NCBI GenBank assembly: GCA_003527225.1
Contig: DPXQ01000014.1
Span: forward strand, 1-42,332
DNA length: 42,332 bases
DNA from: Rhizobium sp.
GTDB lineage: Bacteria; Pseudomonadota; Alphaproteobacteria; Rhizobiales; Rhizobiaceae
Direction of reading: 5' to 3'
In this document: positions 1-8,913 of the stretch, piece after piece
Numbering within the stretch: position 1 is the first letter of the stretch
Layout of the letters: the number at the start of each line of letters is the position of its first letter
Translations under genes and position numbers: made by a program
Notes under the pieces: generated by a model
What the model was told of the DNA's origin: nothing
Seen by the model: only the letters and a program-made list of their open reading frames with translations
Databases searched by the model: none

Positions 1-412
1 CCATGAACTTCGACTTTTCCCACTTCCCTGTCTGGGTCGAGGCGTCGGCGGCCGGAAGCTGACGAGCGACAGCGAACATCAGCGCGATCGCATGCTCGGC
101 CGTGGTGATCGAATTGCCGAACGGGGTGTTCATGACGATGATGCCGCGGCGCGACGCGGCCGGGATATCGACATTATCGACGCCGATGCCGGCGCGGCCG
201 ATGACCTTGAGATTGGTCGCCGCCGCGATCAGCTTTTCCGTCGCCTTGGTGGCGGAGCGGATGGCGAGACCGTCATAGTTGCCGATGATCTCGAGGAGCT
301 TTTCCTTGTCCTTGCCGAGCTTCGGCTGGAAATCGACTTCAACGCCGCGGTCACGAAAGATCTGGACGGCGGTTTCCGACAGTTCGTCGGATACGAGAAC
401 GCGAGGTGCCAT
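1..412 (-). CDS. serA: D-3-phosphoglycerate dehydrogenase, N-terminal part (runs off the left edge)
   Basis: Catalyses the NAD-dependent oxidation of 3-phosphoglycerate to 3-phosphohydroxypyruvate, the first step of serine synthesis in the cytoplasm. Only the first 137 or so codons are present. The protein opens MAPRVLVSDELSE and has the conserved N-terminal segments of the family: GLAIRSATK, then VIGRAGIGVDNVDIPAA (substrate/cofactor region), then VMNTPFGNSITTAEHAIALM. The ATG at 412 is preceded by an excellent ribosome binding site (AAGGAGG, six bases upstream). It lies 75 bases downstream of serC on the same strand, so the two genes very likely form a serC-serA operon. The catalytic His and the C-terminal ACT or equivalent domain lie outside the window, so completeness cannot be judged. 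Confidence 0.95.
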   Translation of the reverse strand, partial: MAPRVLVSDELSETAVQIFRDRGVEVDFQPKLGKDKEKLLEIIGNYDGLAIRSATKATEKLIAAATNLKVIGRAGIGVDNVDIPAASRRGIIVMNTPFGNSITTAEHAIALMFAVARQLPAADASTQTGKWEKSKFM

Positions 413-487
413 GTCAGGCCTCCTTCAAAAGGTTTCGTGTCTGGTAAGGGAATACGGCTTCGCCTTGGCGGCGGAGCCGGAATTGTC

Positions 488-1666
488 TCAGGCCGCGGCC
501 TTGGAAAGCGCGGCCCTCTGGGTCTGATAAGCCCAGGTAAGCCAGGGCATAAGCGCTTCCATGTCCTTGGTCTCGATCGTGGCACCGGCCCAGATCCTGA
601 GGCCCGACGGGGCATCGCGATAGGCGCCGATGTCGAAGGCGACACCTTCCTTTTCGAGAAGGCCGACCATGCCCTTGGCGAATGCCGCCTGGCCGTCTGC
701 GTCGAGCGCCAGCACTTGCCGGTCGACAATGGTCAGGCACACCGATGTGTTGGAACGGGTCTCGTCGACCTTCGCCAGATTGGCGAGCCAATCGGTCTTG
801 GCGGCGAAATCGAAGATGACCTTGGCGTTGGCATCGGCGCGGGCGATCAGGGCCTTAAGGCCGCCGATGGACTTGGCCCAGAGGAGCGCGTCGATATAGT
901 CCTCGACGCAGAGCATCGACGGAGTGTTGATGGTCTCTCCGGTGAAGATGCCTTCGATCAGCTTGCCGCCAGAGGTCATGCGGAAGATCTTCGGCAACGG
1001 CCAGGCAGGCGAATAGCTCAGCAACCGCTCAACAGCGCGCGGCGAGAGGATGAGCATGCCGTGGCCGCCCTCGCCGCCCAGCACCTTCTGCCAGGAGAAG
1101 GTGACGACGTCGAGCTTGGTGAAATCCATGGCTTGAGCGAAGGCCGCCGAGGTGGCGTCGCAAATCGTCAGGCCCTTGCGGTCGGCCGGAATGAAGTCGG
1201 CATTCGGGACGCGGACGCCCGAGGTGGTGCCGTTCCAGGTGAAGACAACGTCGCGGTCGAAATCGACCTGCTTGAGGTCGGGAAGCTCGCCATAGGGCGC
1301 TTCAAACTTGCGCACGTCCTTTAGCTTCAGCTGCTTGACGACGTCGGTGACCCAGCCGGCGCCGAAGCTTTCCCAGGCGAGCATGTCGACGCCGCGCTCA
1401 CCGAGCAGCGACCAGAGCGCCATTTCGACGGCGCCGGTGTCGGAAGCGGGAACGATGCCGATGCGGTAATCCGCCGGAACGCCCAAAATTTCGCGGGTGA
1501 GATCGATGGCCTGCTTCAGCTTGGCTTTGCCGACCTTGGCACGGTGCGAGCGACCGAGCGGGGCATCGGAAAGCGCATCGAGCGACCAACCGGGGCGCTT
1601 CGAGCAAGGACCAGAAGAAAAATGAGAATTTGCCGGGCGCAATGCCGGCGCGGCGATATCTACCAT
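488..1666 (-). CDS. serC: Phosphoserine aminotransferase
   Basis: PLP-dependent class V aminotransferase that converts 3-phosphohydroxypyruvate and glutamate to phosphoserine and 2-oxoglutarate, the second step of serine synthesis. The protein is 392 residues, the usual length of the alphaproteobacterial form. The N-terminus has [17 protein letters not shown] followed by [14 protein letters not shown]. The PLP-binding lysine is K194, in [29 protein letters not shown] (about residues 142-154) belongs to the cofactor/substrate pocket. The ATG at 1666 sits just after a small hairpin that takes in the GGAAGG ribosome binding site. First gene of the operon with serA. Confidence 0.96.
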   Translation of the reverse strand: MVDIAAPALRPANSHFSSGPCSKRPGWSLDALSDAPLGRSHRAKVGKAKLKQAIDLTREILGVPADYRIGIVPASDTGAVEMALWSLLGERGVDMLAWESFGAGWVTDVVKQLKLKDVRKFEAPYGELPDLKQVDFDRDVVFTWNGTTSGVRVPNADFIPADRKGLTICDATSAAFAQAMDFTKLDVVTFSWQKVLGGEGGHGMLILSPRAVERLLSYSPAWPLPKIFRMTSGGKLIEGIFTGETINTPSMLCVEDYIDALLWAKSIGGLKALIARADANAKVIFDFAAKTDWLANLAKVDETRSNTSVCLTIVDRQVLALDADGQAAFAKGMVGLLEKEGVAFDIGAYRDAPSGLRIWAGATIETKDMEALMPWLTWAYQTQRAALSKAAA

Positions 1667-1716
1667 TGTGCTACCCTTCCAGGTATATGGCCTCTCGTTG
1701 GGGAGAGGTGTCCCGC
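1667..1716 (-). ncRNA. serC leader: structured 5' UTR with hairpin over the ribosome binding site
   Basis: Between the predicted transcription start (about 1716) and the serC ATG there are two hairpins on the minus strand. One is a perfect CCTCTC/GAGAGG stem (1691-1696 with 1703-1708, six-base loop). The other is a TACC/GGTA stem (1672-1675 with 1682-1685) whose loop carries the GGAAGG ribosome binding site. A comparative-genomics motif called the serC leader, whose last stem covers the ribosome binding site of serC-serA operons in alphaproteobacteria, is known. The position and shape here fit it. I could not align it to the family model, and the ligand, if any, is unknown. Confidence 0.6.
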
Positions 1717-1722
1717 CGTCGT

Positions 1723-1751
1723 CGTTAGTCTTCCGTCATGTCTTAGTCAAG
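1723..1751 (-). promoter_or_regulatory. Putative sigma-70 type promoter of serC-serA
   Basis: On the minus strand there is a perfect rhizobial -35 hexamer CTTGAC (1746-1751), a 17-base spacer and a -10 CTAACG (1723-1728; half-match to CTATAT). It lies about 60 bases upstream of the serC start, which gives a leader of roughly 50 bases that just contains the two hairpins. Based on consensus match and position only. Confidence 0.5.
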
Positions 1752-1874
1752 CGCCTTGTGTCGCGAACGGGAATATTTCTGCCGCAACCATGCACGGGCA
1801 GTGTTCACCGCGGATGGTGGGGACAGACCATCACCCGTCCGATGAGCATGAAAGGAAGCCCGCGAAGTCGTGGG

Positions 1875-2693
1875 TTACCAGAGTGTGACGCGCAAGCCGG
1901 CGCGGAATTCGTGGCGCGTCAGCCCGGCATCGCTTCCGCTGCTTCCGTTTGCGCCCTTGAACATGGCGCCGCCGGCGATATCGGAAAAGCGATAGCCGAT
2001 ATCGACCTTTACTCGGTCCGTGACATCGTAGCTCACACCCGCCATCAGCGCATAACTGAACCGCCAGCTGCTTTCGCCACCAAAGCGCTCGTCCGAGAAG
2101 TTCGCCCCCGTGCAGGCGGATGCGCCGTCGACACAAGAGACACTGGTGCCGAAGGTACCCCAGGAGACGTTTGTGGCGCCGATGCCAGCGCCGACATAGG
2201 GCGTGAACCCGGCAAGATTTGCGAGATCGACATAGCCGTTGGCCATGAGACCATAGGCGCGGAAATCGGCCTGCCCCCCATAAGAGCAGCCGGTTCCAGC
2301 CGGCGCAGGGGGCGAGCACGGTTGCGCCGAGCGGGCCGTGCCGGAAAAATCTCCCCGGAAGAATTCGCCCGTCAGGTCGGCCCGTAGCACATCGGTGAAC
2401 TGATAGCCGATCCCCAATCCGCCAGAAAAGGGTTTGGAGAAGCGGGCATTGTCGAAGTCACCCGATGCAAGAGACGCTCCGCCGGCATCATTGAGGCTGT
2501 AGGAGGGCGTTTCGTTTCCAATCCATGGCGAATAGCCGAGATCGCCCCGGACATACCACCCGGTTCGCGAGGTGTCGCCGGCGATCGTCACCTCCGGCGC
2601 ATTGGCGAGAAGTGACTCGTCTGCTGCGAGTGCTCGGCCGCCAATGGCGGCAAGGCATGCGACGGTGGCGAGTAGAACATTGGCCGGCTTCAT
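1875..2693 (-). CDS. Outer-membrane beta-barrel protein (OmpA-like/porin-family small barrel)
   Basis: A 272-residue secreted protein. It has a signal peptide (MKPANVLLATVACLAAIGGRALA, cleaved after about residue 23), then alternating amphipathic strands such as GWYVRGDLGYSP, GGLGIGYQFTD, LRADLTGEFF, TPYVGAGIGA and VKVDIGYRFSD, ending in the aromatic-terminated strand FRAGLRVTLW expected by the BAM assembly machinery. The strand pattern is typical of the eight-stranded surface antigen/OMP_b-brl family common in Rhizobiales. ATG 2693 is chosen over an upstream ATG because AGGAAG lies six bases before it and the signal peptide begins there. A loop carries four cysteines. It is paralogous in architecture to the next gene upstream. 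The exact role (pore or structural) is not shown by the sequence. Confidence 0.85.
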   Translation of the reverse strand: MKPANVLLATVACLAAIGGRALAADESLLANAPEVTIAGDTSRTGWYVRGDLGYSPWIGNETPSYSLNDAGGASLASGDFDNARFSKPFSGGLGIGYQFTDVLRADLTGEFFRGDFSGTARSAQPCSPPAPAGTGCSYGGQADFRAYGLMANGYVDLANLAGFTPYVGAGIGATNVSWGTFGTSVSCVDGASACTGANFSDERFGGESSWRFSYALMAGVSYDVTDRVKVDIGYRFSDIAGGAMFKGANGSSGSDAGLTRHEFRAGLRVTLW

Positions 2694-2762
2694 TGCGACT
2701 TCCTGATCGGGCAATATGGAAGCCCGTATGATCATCATGCCGGCAACTATGCCGAGGACAGG

Positions 2763-2790
2763 TTAACCTGCGGTTAAGCATGTTCGTTAA
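2763..2790 (-). promoter_or_regulatory. CtrA-type box (TTAA-N7-TTAA plus a third TTAA)
   Basis: TTAA at 2763-2766, seven bases, TTAA at 2774-2777, nine bases, TTAA at 2787-2790. TTAA-N7-TTAA is the binding consensus of the cell-cycle regulator CtrA in alphaproteobacteria. It lies 70-97 bases upstream of the start of the barrel gene that ends at 1875. The same 4-7-4-9-4 spacing recurs upstream of the paralogue at 3727-3754. Confidence 0.6.
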
Positions 2791-2872
2791 CCACGCGCGG
2801 GCACCCGCCTGAACGCAAAAGGGCCACCCGAAGATGACCCCAAGAAGCGATGGCGTGGCCGGGATAGCCCGA

Positions 2873-3640
2873 CTACTGGAGCGAATAGCGAACCCCGAGC
2901 TTGATGTCGTGCGAGGTGATGTTCTTGAAGGTCATCGGTGCGGCGTCGACTGTGCCGTCATAAGACCTCAGCCTGCCTGTCTTTGCATCGCCGAGGTCAA
3001 CAAAGGTATAGCCGAGATCGACGGTCAGACGATCACTGGCCTTGAATGCAAGACCCGCATGGAGCGCCCAGGCGAGATTCCAGGTCGACGCACTATCGGC
3101 ATAGGCAACGCCCTGGGTCGGCACGTTGATGTCACGGAAACCGGAGATCGTATTGCGTGAGGCGCCGAGACCGGCGCCGATGTACGGCGTGATTCCGTGC
3201 CACTCACCTAGATCGACATAGGCGTTGGCCATGATCAGCCATTCGGATTTGGCACCGTCGTAGTCGTTTGTTCCATCCCAGACGGTACCCGTTGCTTCCG
3301 TGTGACCGTAACGATCAAGCGCCGAGAAATCCGCCTTGCCGCGATATTCGACGAAGGCATCCGCACGCAGATAGTTGTTGAACTGGTAGCCAAAGCCGAG
3401 CCCCGCCAGCGGCGCGCTGTTGAAACCGCCCTTGTCCAGAAATTCATGGATTTCCACGGCGCTGAACAGTTCGTGGTGAAGCCCGGAAAAGCGCTGGTTG
3501 CTCATCCCGAGATGTCCGCGCAAATAGCAGCCGGCACAGAAGGGCGGAGCTACCGGCGGCGGATCATAGTAAAGGTCCGCAGAGTTGGCGGAAGTACTTC
3601 CAAGAAGTATCGCTGCCATGCCAATCAATAGTTTCTTCAT
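2873..3640 (-). CDS. Outer-membrane beta-barrel protein, paralogue of the adjacent barrel gene
   Basis: A 255-residue secreted protein with signal peptide MKKLLIGMAAILLGSTSANSA and a short proline-rich, cysteine-containing segment (YDPPPVAPPFCAGCYL). Barrel strands follow: YLRGHLGMSNQ, LAGLGFGYQFNN, LRADAFVEYRGKAD, TPYIGAGLGASRN, LTVDLGYTFVDLG and the terminal strand IKLGVRYSLQ. Motif order matches the gene at 1875-2693 (LGxGYQF, LRAD, TPYxGAGxGA, GYxFxD), so the two are tandem paralogues that have diverged strongly. ATG 3640 has GGAG eight bases upstream; an earlier ATG six codons upstream lacks a good site. Outer membrane location is inferred from the signal peptide and C-terminal aromatic residue pattern. 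Confidence 0.85.
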   Translation of the reverse strand: MKKLLIGMAAILLGSTSANSADLYYDPPPVAPPFCAGCYLRGHLGMSNQRFSGLHHELFSAVEIHEFLDKGGFNSAPLAGLGFGYQFNNYLRADAFVEYRGKADFSALDRYGHTEATGTVWDGTNDYDGAKSEWLIMANAYVDLGEWHGITPYIGAGLGASRNTISGFRDINVPTQGVAYADSASTWNLAWALHAGLAFKASDRLTVDLGYTFVDLGDAKTGRLRSYDGTVDAAPMTFKNITSHDIKLGVRYSLQ

Positions 3641-3726
3641 GTCCGTAACTCCACGCACGCCTTTCCGGTCTAGGCCATCGATGATGGATCATGAGCCGGT
3701 GCTTTGTGGAGCTTGTCAGAATGGGG

Positions 3727-3754
3727 TTAACATCCGATTAAGCTTGTTCTTTAA
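3727..3754 (-). promoter_or_regulatory. CtrA-type box (TTAA-N7-TTAA plus a third TTAA)
   Basis: TTAA at 3727-3730, seven bases, TTAA at 3738-3741, nine bases, TTAA at 3751-3754, with a further TTAA at 3764-3767. The 13 bases across the second and third blocks (TTAAGC.TGTTC.TTAAC pattern) are nearly the same as in the box at 2774-2791, so the two operators look duplicated together with their genes. It lies 87-114 bases upstream of the barrel gene start at 3640. Confidence 0.6.
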
Positions 3755-3814
3755 CTGTATTTGTTAAGATACCACTGATATTCGCAAACGCTTTTCTCCC
3801 GAATCAGAAAAGGA

Positions 3815-3839
3815 AATGCCGGCCACAAGGGCCGGCATT
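3815..3839. terminator. Perfect ten-base-pair stem-loop after the chemoreceptor gene
   Basis: AATGCCGGCC (3815-3824), five-base loop, GGCCGGCATT (3830-3839). Read on the minus strand it follows the chemoreceptor stop codon by about 48 bases and is followed by TTTCCTTTTC, so it is a reasonable intrinsic terminator for that gene. Confidence 0.65.
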
Positions 3840-3886
3840 CAGAGCACAAAAAACTGATTCGGATGAGCCGAAGCGTGATTGGGGCG

Positions 3887-6211
3887 TCAGCCGGCACGCC
3901 TGAATTGCGCGGCCGTTCCCCCTGCCGCAGCGGAAGCGTGGCTGGAGTGAGCAAGCGTGAACTGACCGAGCCTCTGATCCATCTCGACCGCCTCGGAGGC
4001 AAGACGATGGATTGCCGCCGTGGTTTCCTCGACCATCGCGGCGTTTTGCTGGGTCATCACATCGATCTGACCAACCGAGCTGTTGATCTCGACAAGGGTC
4101 TGAGCTTCCTCGCGGGTGGATTCCATGATCTCGCCGATCTGGCCGTTGATCGCCAATACGTGTGCGCCGATCCCGTTGAGCGCCGTCCCGGCCTTTTCCA
4201 CCAGCGACACGCCGGTTGCCACCTCACCCGTCGATTTGGCGAGAAGACCGGCGATTTCCTTCGCGGCGGCCGACGAACGCTGCGCCAGTTCACGCACTTC
4301 CTGTGCCACCACTGCGAAGCCCTTGCCGCTCTCGCCGGCGCGAGCGGCTTCGACGCCGGCATTCAACGCAAGCAGATTGGTCTGGAAGGCAATTTCGTCG
4401 ATCACCCCGATGATTTGGTTGATCTGCTGCGACGAGGTCTTGATCGCTTCCATGGCGGCGATCGTCTCACGCATGATGTGACCGGACAGCTCGGTATCAT
4501 CCTTGGCATTACGGGAGATCCGTCCGGCGTCCTCAGCCCGCGCGATCTGGGTTTTGACCGCATCGGTGATCGCCTTGATGGCGCTGGCTGTTTCCGTGAT
4601 CGCGGCCGCCTGGCGTTCGGTGCGGGCGGCAAGCTGGTCGGCGCCGGCCCGCATTTCTTCCGAACCTTCGCGCACGGCAACGGAGTTTCCACCGATTGCC
4701 GAAAGCGTCTGGCTGAGCGTCGAGAGCGCCTTGTTGAAATTCATCCGCAAGCCTTCGAGCTCCTGCGGGAAAGCCTGGGTGATCTGAAAGGCGAGATCGC
4801 CTCCCGCAAGACGGTCCAGACCCTCGTCGAGCGCCGTGACGACGGACTGCAGCGAGCGTGCTTCCGCATCCCTCTCTGCAAGCCGCTGTCGTCTTTCCGC
4901 CTCGGACTTTTCACGATTTTCCTCATTGAGCGCTTCGAGCCGCCGCTGCTCGATCAGGGCTGCGCGGAACCGCTCGAGCGAGCGGGCCATGGAGCCGATT
5001 TCGTCCTTGCGCTCTTGGTTGTCTACCACATGGTCCAACTTGCCGTTCGCGACATCCCCGGTCACAGACGAAAGCTTTGCCAGCGGCGCGAAGAGCCGGC
5101 GGGTCAGAATGCCGGTGGCAACGGTCATGACAGACAGGGCGGCAAGCGCGATTACCGTCAGTATCCCTGCGATCTCGAGAGAGCCGGCATTGAGTTCAGA
5201 CAACTCGAGACTCTCAACGACCAGGAAGTCATGGTCCCCGAAGGACACCGGGCGCGCATAGGCCCGGGCATCGCTGTCGCCGCGCTCGAAATCGGAGATG
5301 ACCGTATCCTTGCTCTGCCGGGCATCCGAAGCAAGATTGAAAGGGGCCGCGGAAATGTCGACGAGACGCCCATCGGCACCGAGGCTGATCCCGGTTCCAT
5401 TCTCCGAGAGGATCGCCGACTGCTCGCTGCTGTTGCCGTCGATGCCCTTTGAGAGGATGCCGGAAACGGCGCCTTGCTTGAGCTGGAAGAGAATTGTTCC
5501 CTTGAAGGCCCCAAACTTGACCACGGGTACGGCAAAATAGATTTCCGGCGACGCGGGATCCGGCCCGATCGTGAGGCCCGAAAAACGGGTCGGCGCTGCA
5601 TCGTCGACCGCCCCGGCGGCCGCTTCGGCGCTGCTTGCAACCGCGCGGCCGATCCCCGATTCCGCGAAGGGGCCGGTGGTGACGTTTTCCGCAAACGTCC
5701 TGTCCTTCTTGTAGGAATAGATGATATTGCCGCTCTGGTCGGCAATCAGCAGGTCGCGAAACTGCGTGTCCTTCAGATAGCCGGCGACCTCGGACTGCGT
5801 CTTCTCATGGGCGGAATAGTAAAAGCCGCTCGGGCCTTCCGGCTTCAGGAGTTTCTCTCGTTCATCGGCAGGGTTGGGGTTCTTCGCGACGAAGCTATCC
5901 TGCAGTTCTGCCCGCGCATCGCCCGAATTCTTGACGATTGTGTTCCACCCGCTTTTCAGCGATGTCACCGACTGCTGCAGACTTTCGATCTTAGCAATAG
6001 AGGTCGCCTGGTTTTCCAGCTGCGTCAGCTGCTCCGTCAGCATGTCGCCGCGAAAGGTCAGCGTGCTCTCCATCGACCGGTACATCTGTCGCTCGAAGAT
6101 GCTGCTCGACGTGAAATAGGCAAGCACATTGAGGATGCCGACCGACAATGCGGTCAAGAGAAGAAATATGCCGATCACCTTGGAAGAGAGTGAATTGAAC
6201 CGACTGAACAT
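3887..6211 (-). CDS. Methyl-accepting chemotaxis protein with large periplasmic sensor
   Basis: A 774-residue inner-membrane chemoreceptor. TM1 is at about residues 12-34 and the periplasmic ligand-binding region (Cache-like, about 300 residues) at 35-343. TM2 is at 345-369, HAMP at 370-422, a second HAMP-like unit at about 455-510 and the cytoplasmic signalling coiled coil at about 510-745. The hairpin tip has the invariant [21 protein letters not shown] stretch that contacts CheA/CheW. The C-terminus ends AAQFRRAG, with no CheR/CheB docking pentapeptide. The ATG at 6211 has GAG eight bases upstream; a GTG one codon earlier is also possible. A CtrA-type box lies 140-155 bases upstream. Ligand unknown. 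Confidence 0.93.
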   Translation of the reverse strand: MFSRFNSLSSKVIGIFLLLTALSVGILNVLAYFTSSSIFERQMYRSMESTLTFRGDMLTEQLTQLENQATSIAKIESLQQSVTSLKSGWNTIVKNSGDARAELQDSFVAKNPNPADEREKLLKPEGPSGFYYSAHEKTQSEVAGYLKDTQFRDLLIADQSGNIIYSYKKDRTFAENVTTGPFAESGIGRAVASSAEAAAGAVDDAAPTRFSGLTIGPDPASPEIYFAVPVVKFGAFKGTILFQLKQGAVSGILSKGIDGNSSEQSAILSENGTGISLGADGRLVDISAAPFNLASDARQSKDTVISDFERGDSDARAYARPVSFGDHDFLVVESLELSELNAGSLEIAGILTVIALAALSVMTVATGILTRRLFAPLAKLSSVTGDVANGKLDHVVDNQERKDEIGSMARSLERFRAALIEQRRLEALNEENREKSEAERRQRLAERDAEARSLQSVVTALDEGLDRLAGGDLAFQITQAFPQELEGLRMNFNKALSTLSQTLSAIGGNSVAVREGSEEMRAGADQLAARTERQAAAITETASAIKAITDAVKTQIARAEDAGRISRNAKDDTELSGHIMRETIAAMEAIKTSSQQINQIIGVIDEIAFQTNLLALNAGVEAARAGESGKGFAVVAQEVRELAQRSSAAAKEIAGLLAKSTGEVATGVSLVEKAGTALNGIGAHVLAINGQIGEIMESTREEAQTLVEINSSVGQIDVMTQQNAAMVEETTAAIHRLASEAVEMDQRLGQFTLAHSSHASAAAGGTAAQFRRAG

Positions 6212-6351
6212 CACGATATCTCGCTTTTACGCATGCGCGCCTTCTGAAGAGAGCTGCGCAATTCCCCATATTGATCTGTCCGGCGGAAAGCCTCGACCTC
6301 CCCAAAAGCAGACTTCTGCCGAGTAGACAGAATACCTTTGGAAATCTTTGT

Positions 6352-6366
6352 TTAAGTCGGGGTTAA
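6352..6366 (-). promoter_or_regulatory. CtrA-type box TTAA-N7-TTAA upstream of the chemoreceptor
   Basis: TTAA at 6352-6355, seven bases, TTAA at 6363-6366: an exact match to the CtrA consensus. It sits in the 240-base non-coding gap between the chemoreceptor start (6211) and the 3' end of the oxidoreductase gene (6456). It can only serve the chemoreceptor, because the neighbour reads toward it on the same strand. Confidence 0.5.
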
Positions 6367-6455
6367 GATCGGCGGCCATATCTAGCGATACGTGCATGAC
6401 CAGCGCAGAAACAACGGCAAGCTTGCCTTTTTGGCACCCTGGAGCGGGTCGTGCC

Positions 6456-7457
6456 TCAGTGGGCCGCCCGCATCAAACTCGCAAAACCGCTGAAGATTTC
6501 AACGGAACGGAGCCGCGCGTTTATATCGTGGATCGGCATGGAGATGATCAGTTCGTCCGCAGCGGTGGCCCTCAGAAAACTTTCAAGCGTCTCGCTGGCT
6601 GTCTCCGCGGAGCCCACTACGGCATAGCGAAGTGTGTGTTCGACACCGATCCTCTCGATATCCGTCCACACGCCCTCCATGCTATCGACCGGCCGTGGGA
6701 AAGGTCGGCGGACATTGCGGCGCAGATTGATGAACTGCTGCTGCGAGGAGGTGAACATATGCTGCGCATCGGCATCCGTATCCGCCGCAACTCCCATCAC
6801 GCCGACCATGACATAGGGCCTGTCGAGTTGGGCGGAAGGCTGGAAGCGTTCGCGATAGATGGAAATCGCCTCCATCAGCGCGTCCGGCGCGAAGTGCGAA
6901 GCGAATGCATATGGCAGTCCCAGCGCGGCGGCGAGATGGGCGCTGTAGAGGCTGGAACCGAGCAGCCAGAGCGGCACGTTGCTGTTCGTTCCCGGAATCG
7001 CGAGAATGGGCTGATCCTCCCCGGGCGCGCCAAGCAGGCGCTGCAATTCTATGATATCGTGCGGAAAGCTTTCGGCGCCCGCTTCGAGATTGCGGCGAAG
7101 CGCCCGCGCTGTGCGCATGTCGGTTCCCGGAGCCCGACCGAGGCCCAGATCGACGCGGCCCGGAAAGAGCGCTTCCAGCGTGCCGAACTGCTCGGCTATC
7201 ACGAGCGGCGAATGATTGGGCAGCATGACGCCACCCGAACCGACGCGAATCCTAGACGTTGCCGCCCCCACATGCGCGATGACGACAGAGGTTGCCGCAC
7301 TCGCAATCCCTGGCATGCCGTGATGCTCGGCGAGCCAGAATCGGTTGTAGCCGCAGGCTTCCGCTTTCTCCGCCATCAACCGGGACGCCTCGAGCGCCTC
7401 TCCCACGGTATGACCTTCGGCGATCGGAGACAGGTCGAGGATCGAAAAAGGTATCAT
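6456..7457 (-). CDS. LLM-class (luciferase-like) flavin-dependent oxidoreductase
   Basis: A 333-residue single-domain TIM-barrel protein of the bacterial luciferase-like superfamily, close to the YhbW/MsnO8 type. It opens [31 protein letters not shown] (about residues 37-53), [14 protein letters not shown] and [16 protein letters not shown] are the FMN/F420-binding signatures of this group. Such proteins use FMNH2 or F420 to oxidise or reduce small molecules; the substrate cannot be read from sequence. It stands alone on the minus strand, divergent from ruvC with a 171-base gap. Confidence 0.88.
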   Translation of the reverse strand: MIPFSILDLSPIAEGHTVGEALEASRLMAEKAEACGYNRFWLAEHHGMPGIASAATSVVIAHVGAATSRIRVGSGGVMLPNHSPLVIAEQFGTLEALFPGRVDLGLGRAPGTDMRTARALRRNLEAGAESFPHDIIELQRLLGAPGEDQPILAIPGTNSNVPLWLLGSSLYSAHLAAALGLPYAFASHFAPDALMEAISIYRERFQPSAQLDRPYVMVGVMGVAADTDADAQHMFTSSQQQFINLRRNVRRPFPRPVDSMEGVWTDIERIGVEHTLRYAVVGSAETASETLESFLRATAADELIISMPIHDINARLRSVEIFSGFASLMRAAH

Positions 7458-7628
7458 GGAGCAATCCTTCGGGCGCGTAGCCGGGTCATCGGAATACTCT
7501 ATGTAGAAAGGTGCGAACCGATTACCAGTGCGAAATCCTGCCTATAGCAGGACGAGCGAGCGCCACGATGTTTTTGTTTTGTTCACATTTTGCTGGCACA
7601 CCGGATGGAAAGCGGAATAGATTTAGTC

Positions 7629-8141
7629 ATGCAAAACGCGATTCGCATTATCGGCATCGATCCGGGCCTCAGGCGCACTGGCTGGGGTGTCATCGAGACG
7701 CTCGGCAATTCCCTGCGCTTCGTCGCCTCCGGCACGGTAACGTCGGACGGCGACATGGATCTCGCCTCGCGCCTTTGCCAGTTGCATGACGGCCTCGCCG
7801 AGGTCGTCCACAGCTATCAGCCGCATGAGGCAGCCGTCGAACAGACCTTCGTCAACAAGGACGCGGTTGCGACCCTCAAGCTCGGCCAAGCCCGTGGCAT
7901 CGCCATGCTGGTGCCGGCCCGCGCCGGGCTGCCGGTTGCCGAATACGCCCCGAACGCAGTGAAGAAGTCGGTGATCGGCGTCGGCCACGGCGAGAAGCAG
8001 CAGATCCACATGATGCTGAAAATCCTGATGCCCAGGGCTGAATTCAAGGGCAACGACGCGGCGGACGCACTGGCTATCGCCATCTGCCATGCCCACAATC
8101 GCGGCGGCGACCGGATGCGCAAGGTGCTGGCGACCGGCTGA
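7629..8141 (+). CDS. ruvC: Holliday junction resolvase RuvC
   Basis: Endonuclease that cuts Holliday junctions symmetrically during recombination repair, working with RuvAB. 170 residues, the normal length. The RNase H-like acidic active site is complete: D11 (IGIDPG), E71 (AAVEQTF), and D143/D146 (GNDAADALA). [15 protein letters not shown] and [20 protein letters not shown] are conserved family segments. ATG 7629 ([13 protein letters not shown]) is the expected alphaproteobacterial start, although the ribosome binding site is weak; an in-frame ATG at 7605 is less likely. First gene of ruvCAB; ruvA follows 51 bases after the stop. Confidence 0.97.
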   Translation: MQNAIRIIGIDPGLRRTGWGVIETLGNSLRFVASGTVTSDGDMDLASRLCQLHDGLAEVVHSYQPHEAAVEQTFVNKDAVATLKLGQARGIAMLVPARAGLPVAEYAPNAVKKSVIGVGHGEKQQIHMMLKILMPRAEFKGNDAADALAIAICHAHNRGGDRMRKVLATG

Positions 8142-8192
8142 CGTCTTCCTGATATCCTCTCCCCTCAAACTCATCCCTGACGGACACTCCTC

Positions 8193-8810
8193 ATGATCGG
8201 CAAGCTCAAAGGTACCATCGAGGAAATCGGCGAAGACCACGTTCTCGTCGATGTCCATGGCGTCTGTTACGTCGCCTTCTGTTCCTCGCGCACCTTGTCA
8301 AAGCTCGGCTCTGCCGGCGAGGCGGTGGTACTGTTCATCGAGACTTACGTCCGCGAGGACCAGTTGAAGCTCTTCGGCTTCATGACGGCGCTGGAGCGCG
8401 AATGGTTCAACCTGCTGCAGAGTGTACAGGGCGTAGGCGCCAAGGTGGCGCTCGCCGTTCTCTCGACGCTGACGCCGTCGGAACTCGCCAACGCCATCGC
8501 GCTTCAGGACAAGACATCCGTATCCCGTGCGCCGGGCGTCGGCCCCAAGGTCGCCGTGCGCATCGTCACCGAACTGAAGAACAAGGCGCCTGCCTTCGCC
8601 GGCGAAGTGTCGGGCACGATCGGACTGAAGCAGGAACTCGGCGAAGGCGTCGCCCCCGCGCCGGTCGCCGATGCCGTTTCGGCGCTGACCAATCTCGGCT
8701 ACTCGCGCGAACAGGCGGCCAACGCCATCTCCGCAGCGTTGAAGAACGGCGGAGAAGGTGCCGACAGCGCCAAGCTGATCCGGCTCGGATTAAAGGAATT
8801 GTCGCGGTGA
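8193..8810 (+). CDS. ruvA: Holliday junction DNA helicase subunit RuvA
   Basis: Tetrameric protein that binds the four-way junction and loads the RuvB motor. 205 residues. Domain I is the OB fold ([23 protein letters not shown]). Domain II contains helix-hairpin-helix motifs ([20 protein letters not shown] and [18 protein letters not shown]). Domain III is the C-terminal RuvB-binding helix bundle ([20 protein letters not shown] to the end), joined by a flexible linker near residues 145-160. Middle gene of ruvCAB. Confidence 0.97.
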   Translation: MIGKLKGTIEEIGEDHVLVDVHGVCYVAFCSSRTLSKLGSAGEAVVLFIETYVREDQLKLFGFMTALEREWFNLLQSVQGVGAKVALAVLSTLTPSELANAIALQDKTSVSRAPGVGPKVAVRIVTELKNKAPAFAGEVSGTIGLKQELGEGVAPAPVADAVSALTNLGYSREQAANAISAALKNGGEGADSAKLIRLGLKELSR

Positions 8811-8913
8811 TTGCCGCTTTCAGCAGCTTTACCCCTTGTGATAAATCTGTTCAAAGGCCATCGGGGCCGACGAGCCCCGCTGCCGCTATTGCCGTCGAAA
8901 CGGAACATGCCTG

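Noticed and set aside
92..1324. Plus-strand open frame opposite serC and serA
   Set aside because: The minus strand encodes two recognisable serine biosynthesis enzymes with good ribosome binding sites; this frame has none.
1813..1832. GATGGT/ACCATC hairpin downstream of the first barrel gene as terminator
   Set aside because: No T run on either strand and only six base pairs.
7581..7595. GTTC-N7-GCTG upstream of ruvC, resembling the alphaproteobacterial LexA box GTTC-N7-GTTC
   Set aside because: The second half has two mismatches in four bases; SOS control is plausible biologically but not shown.
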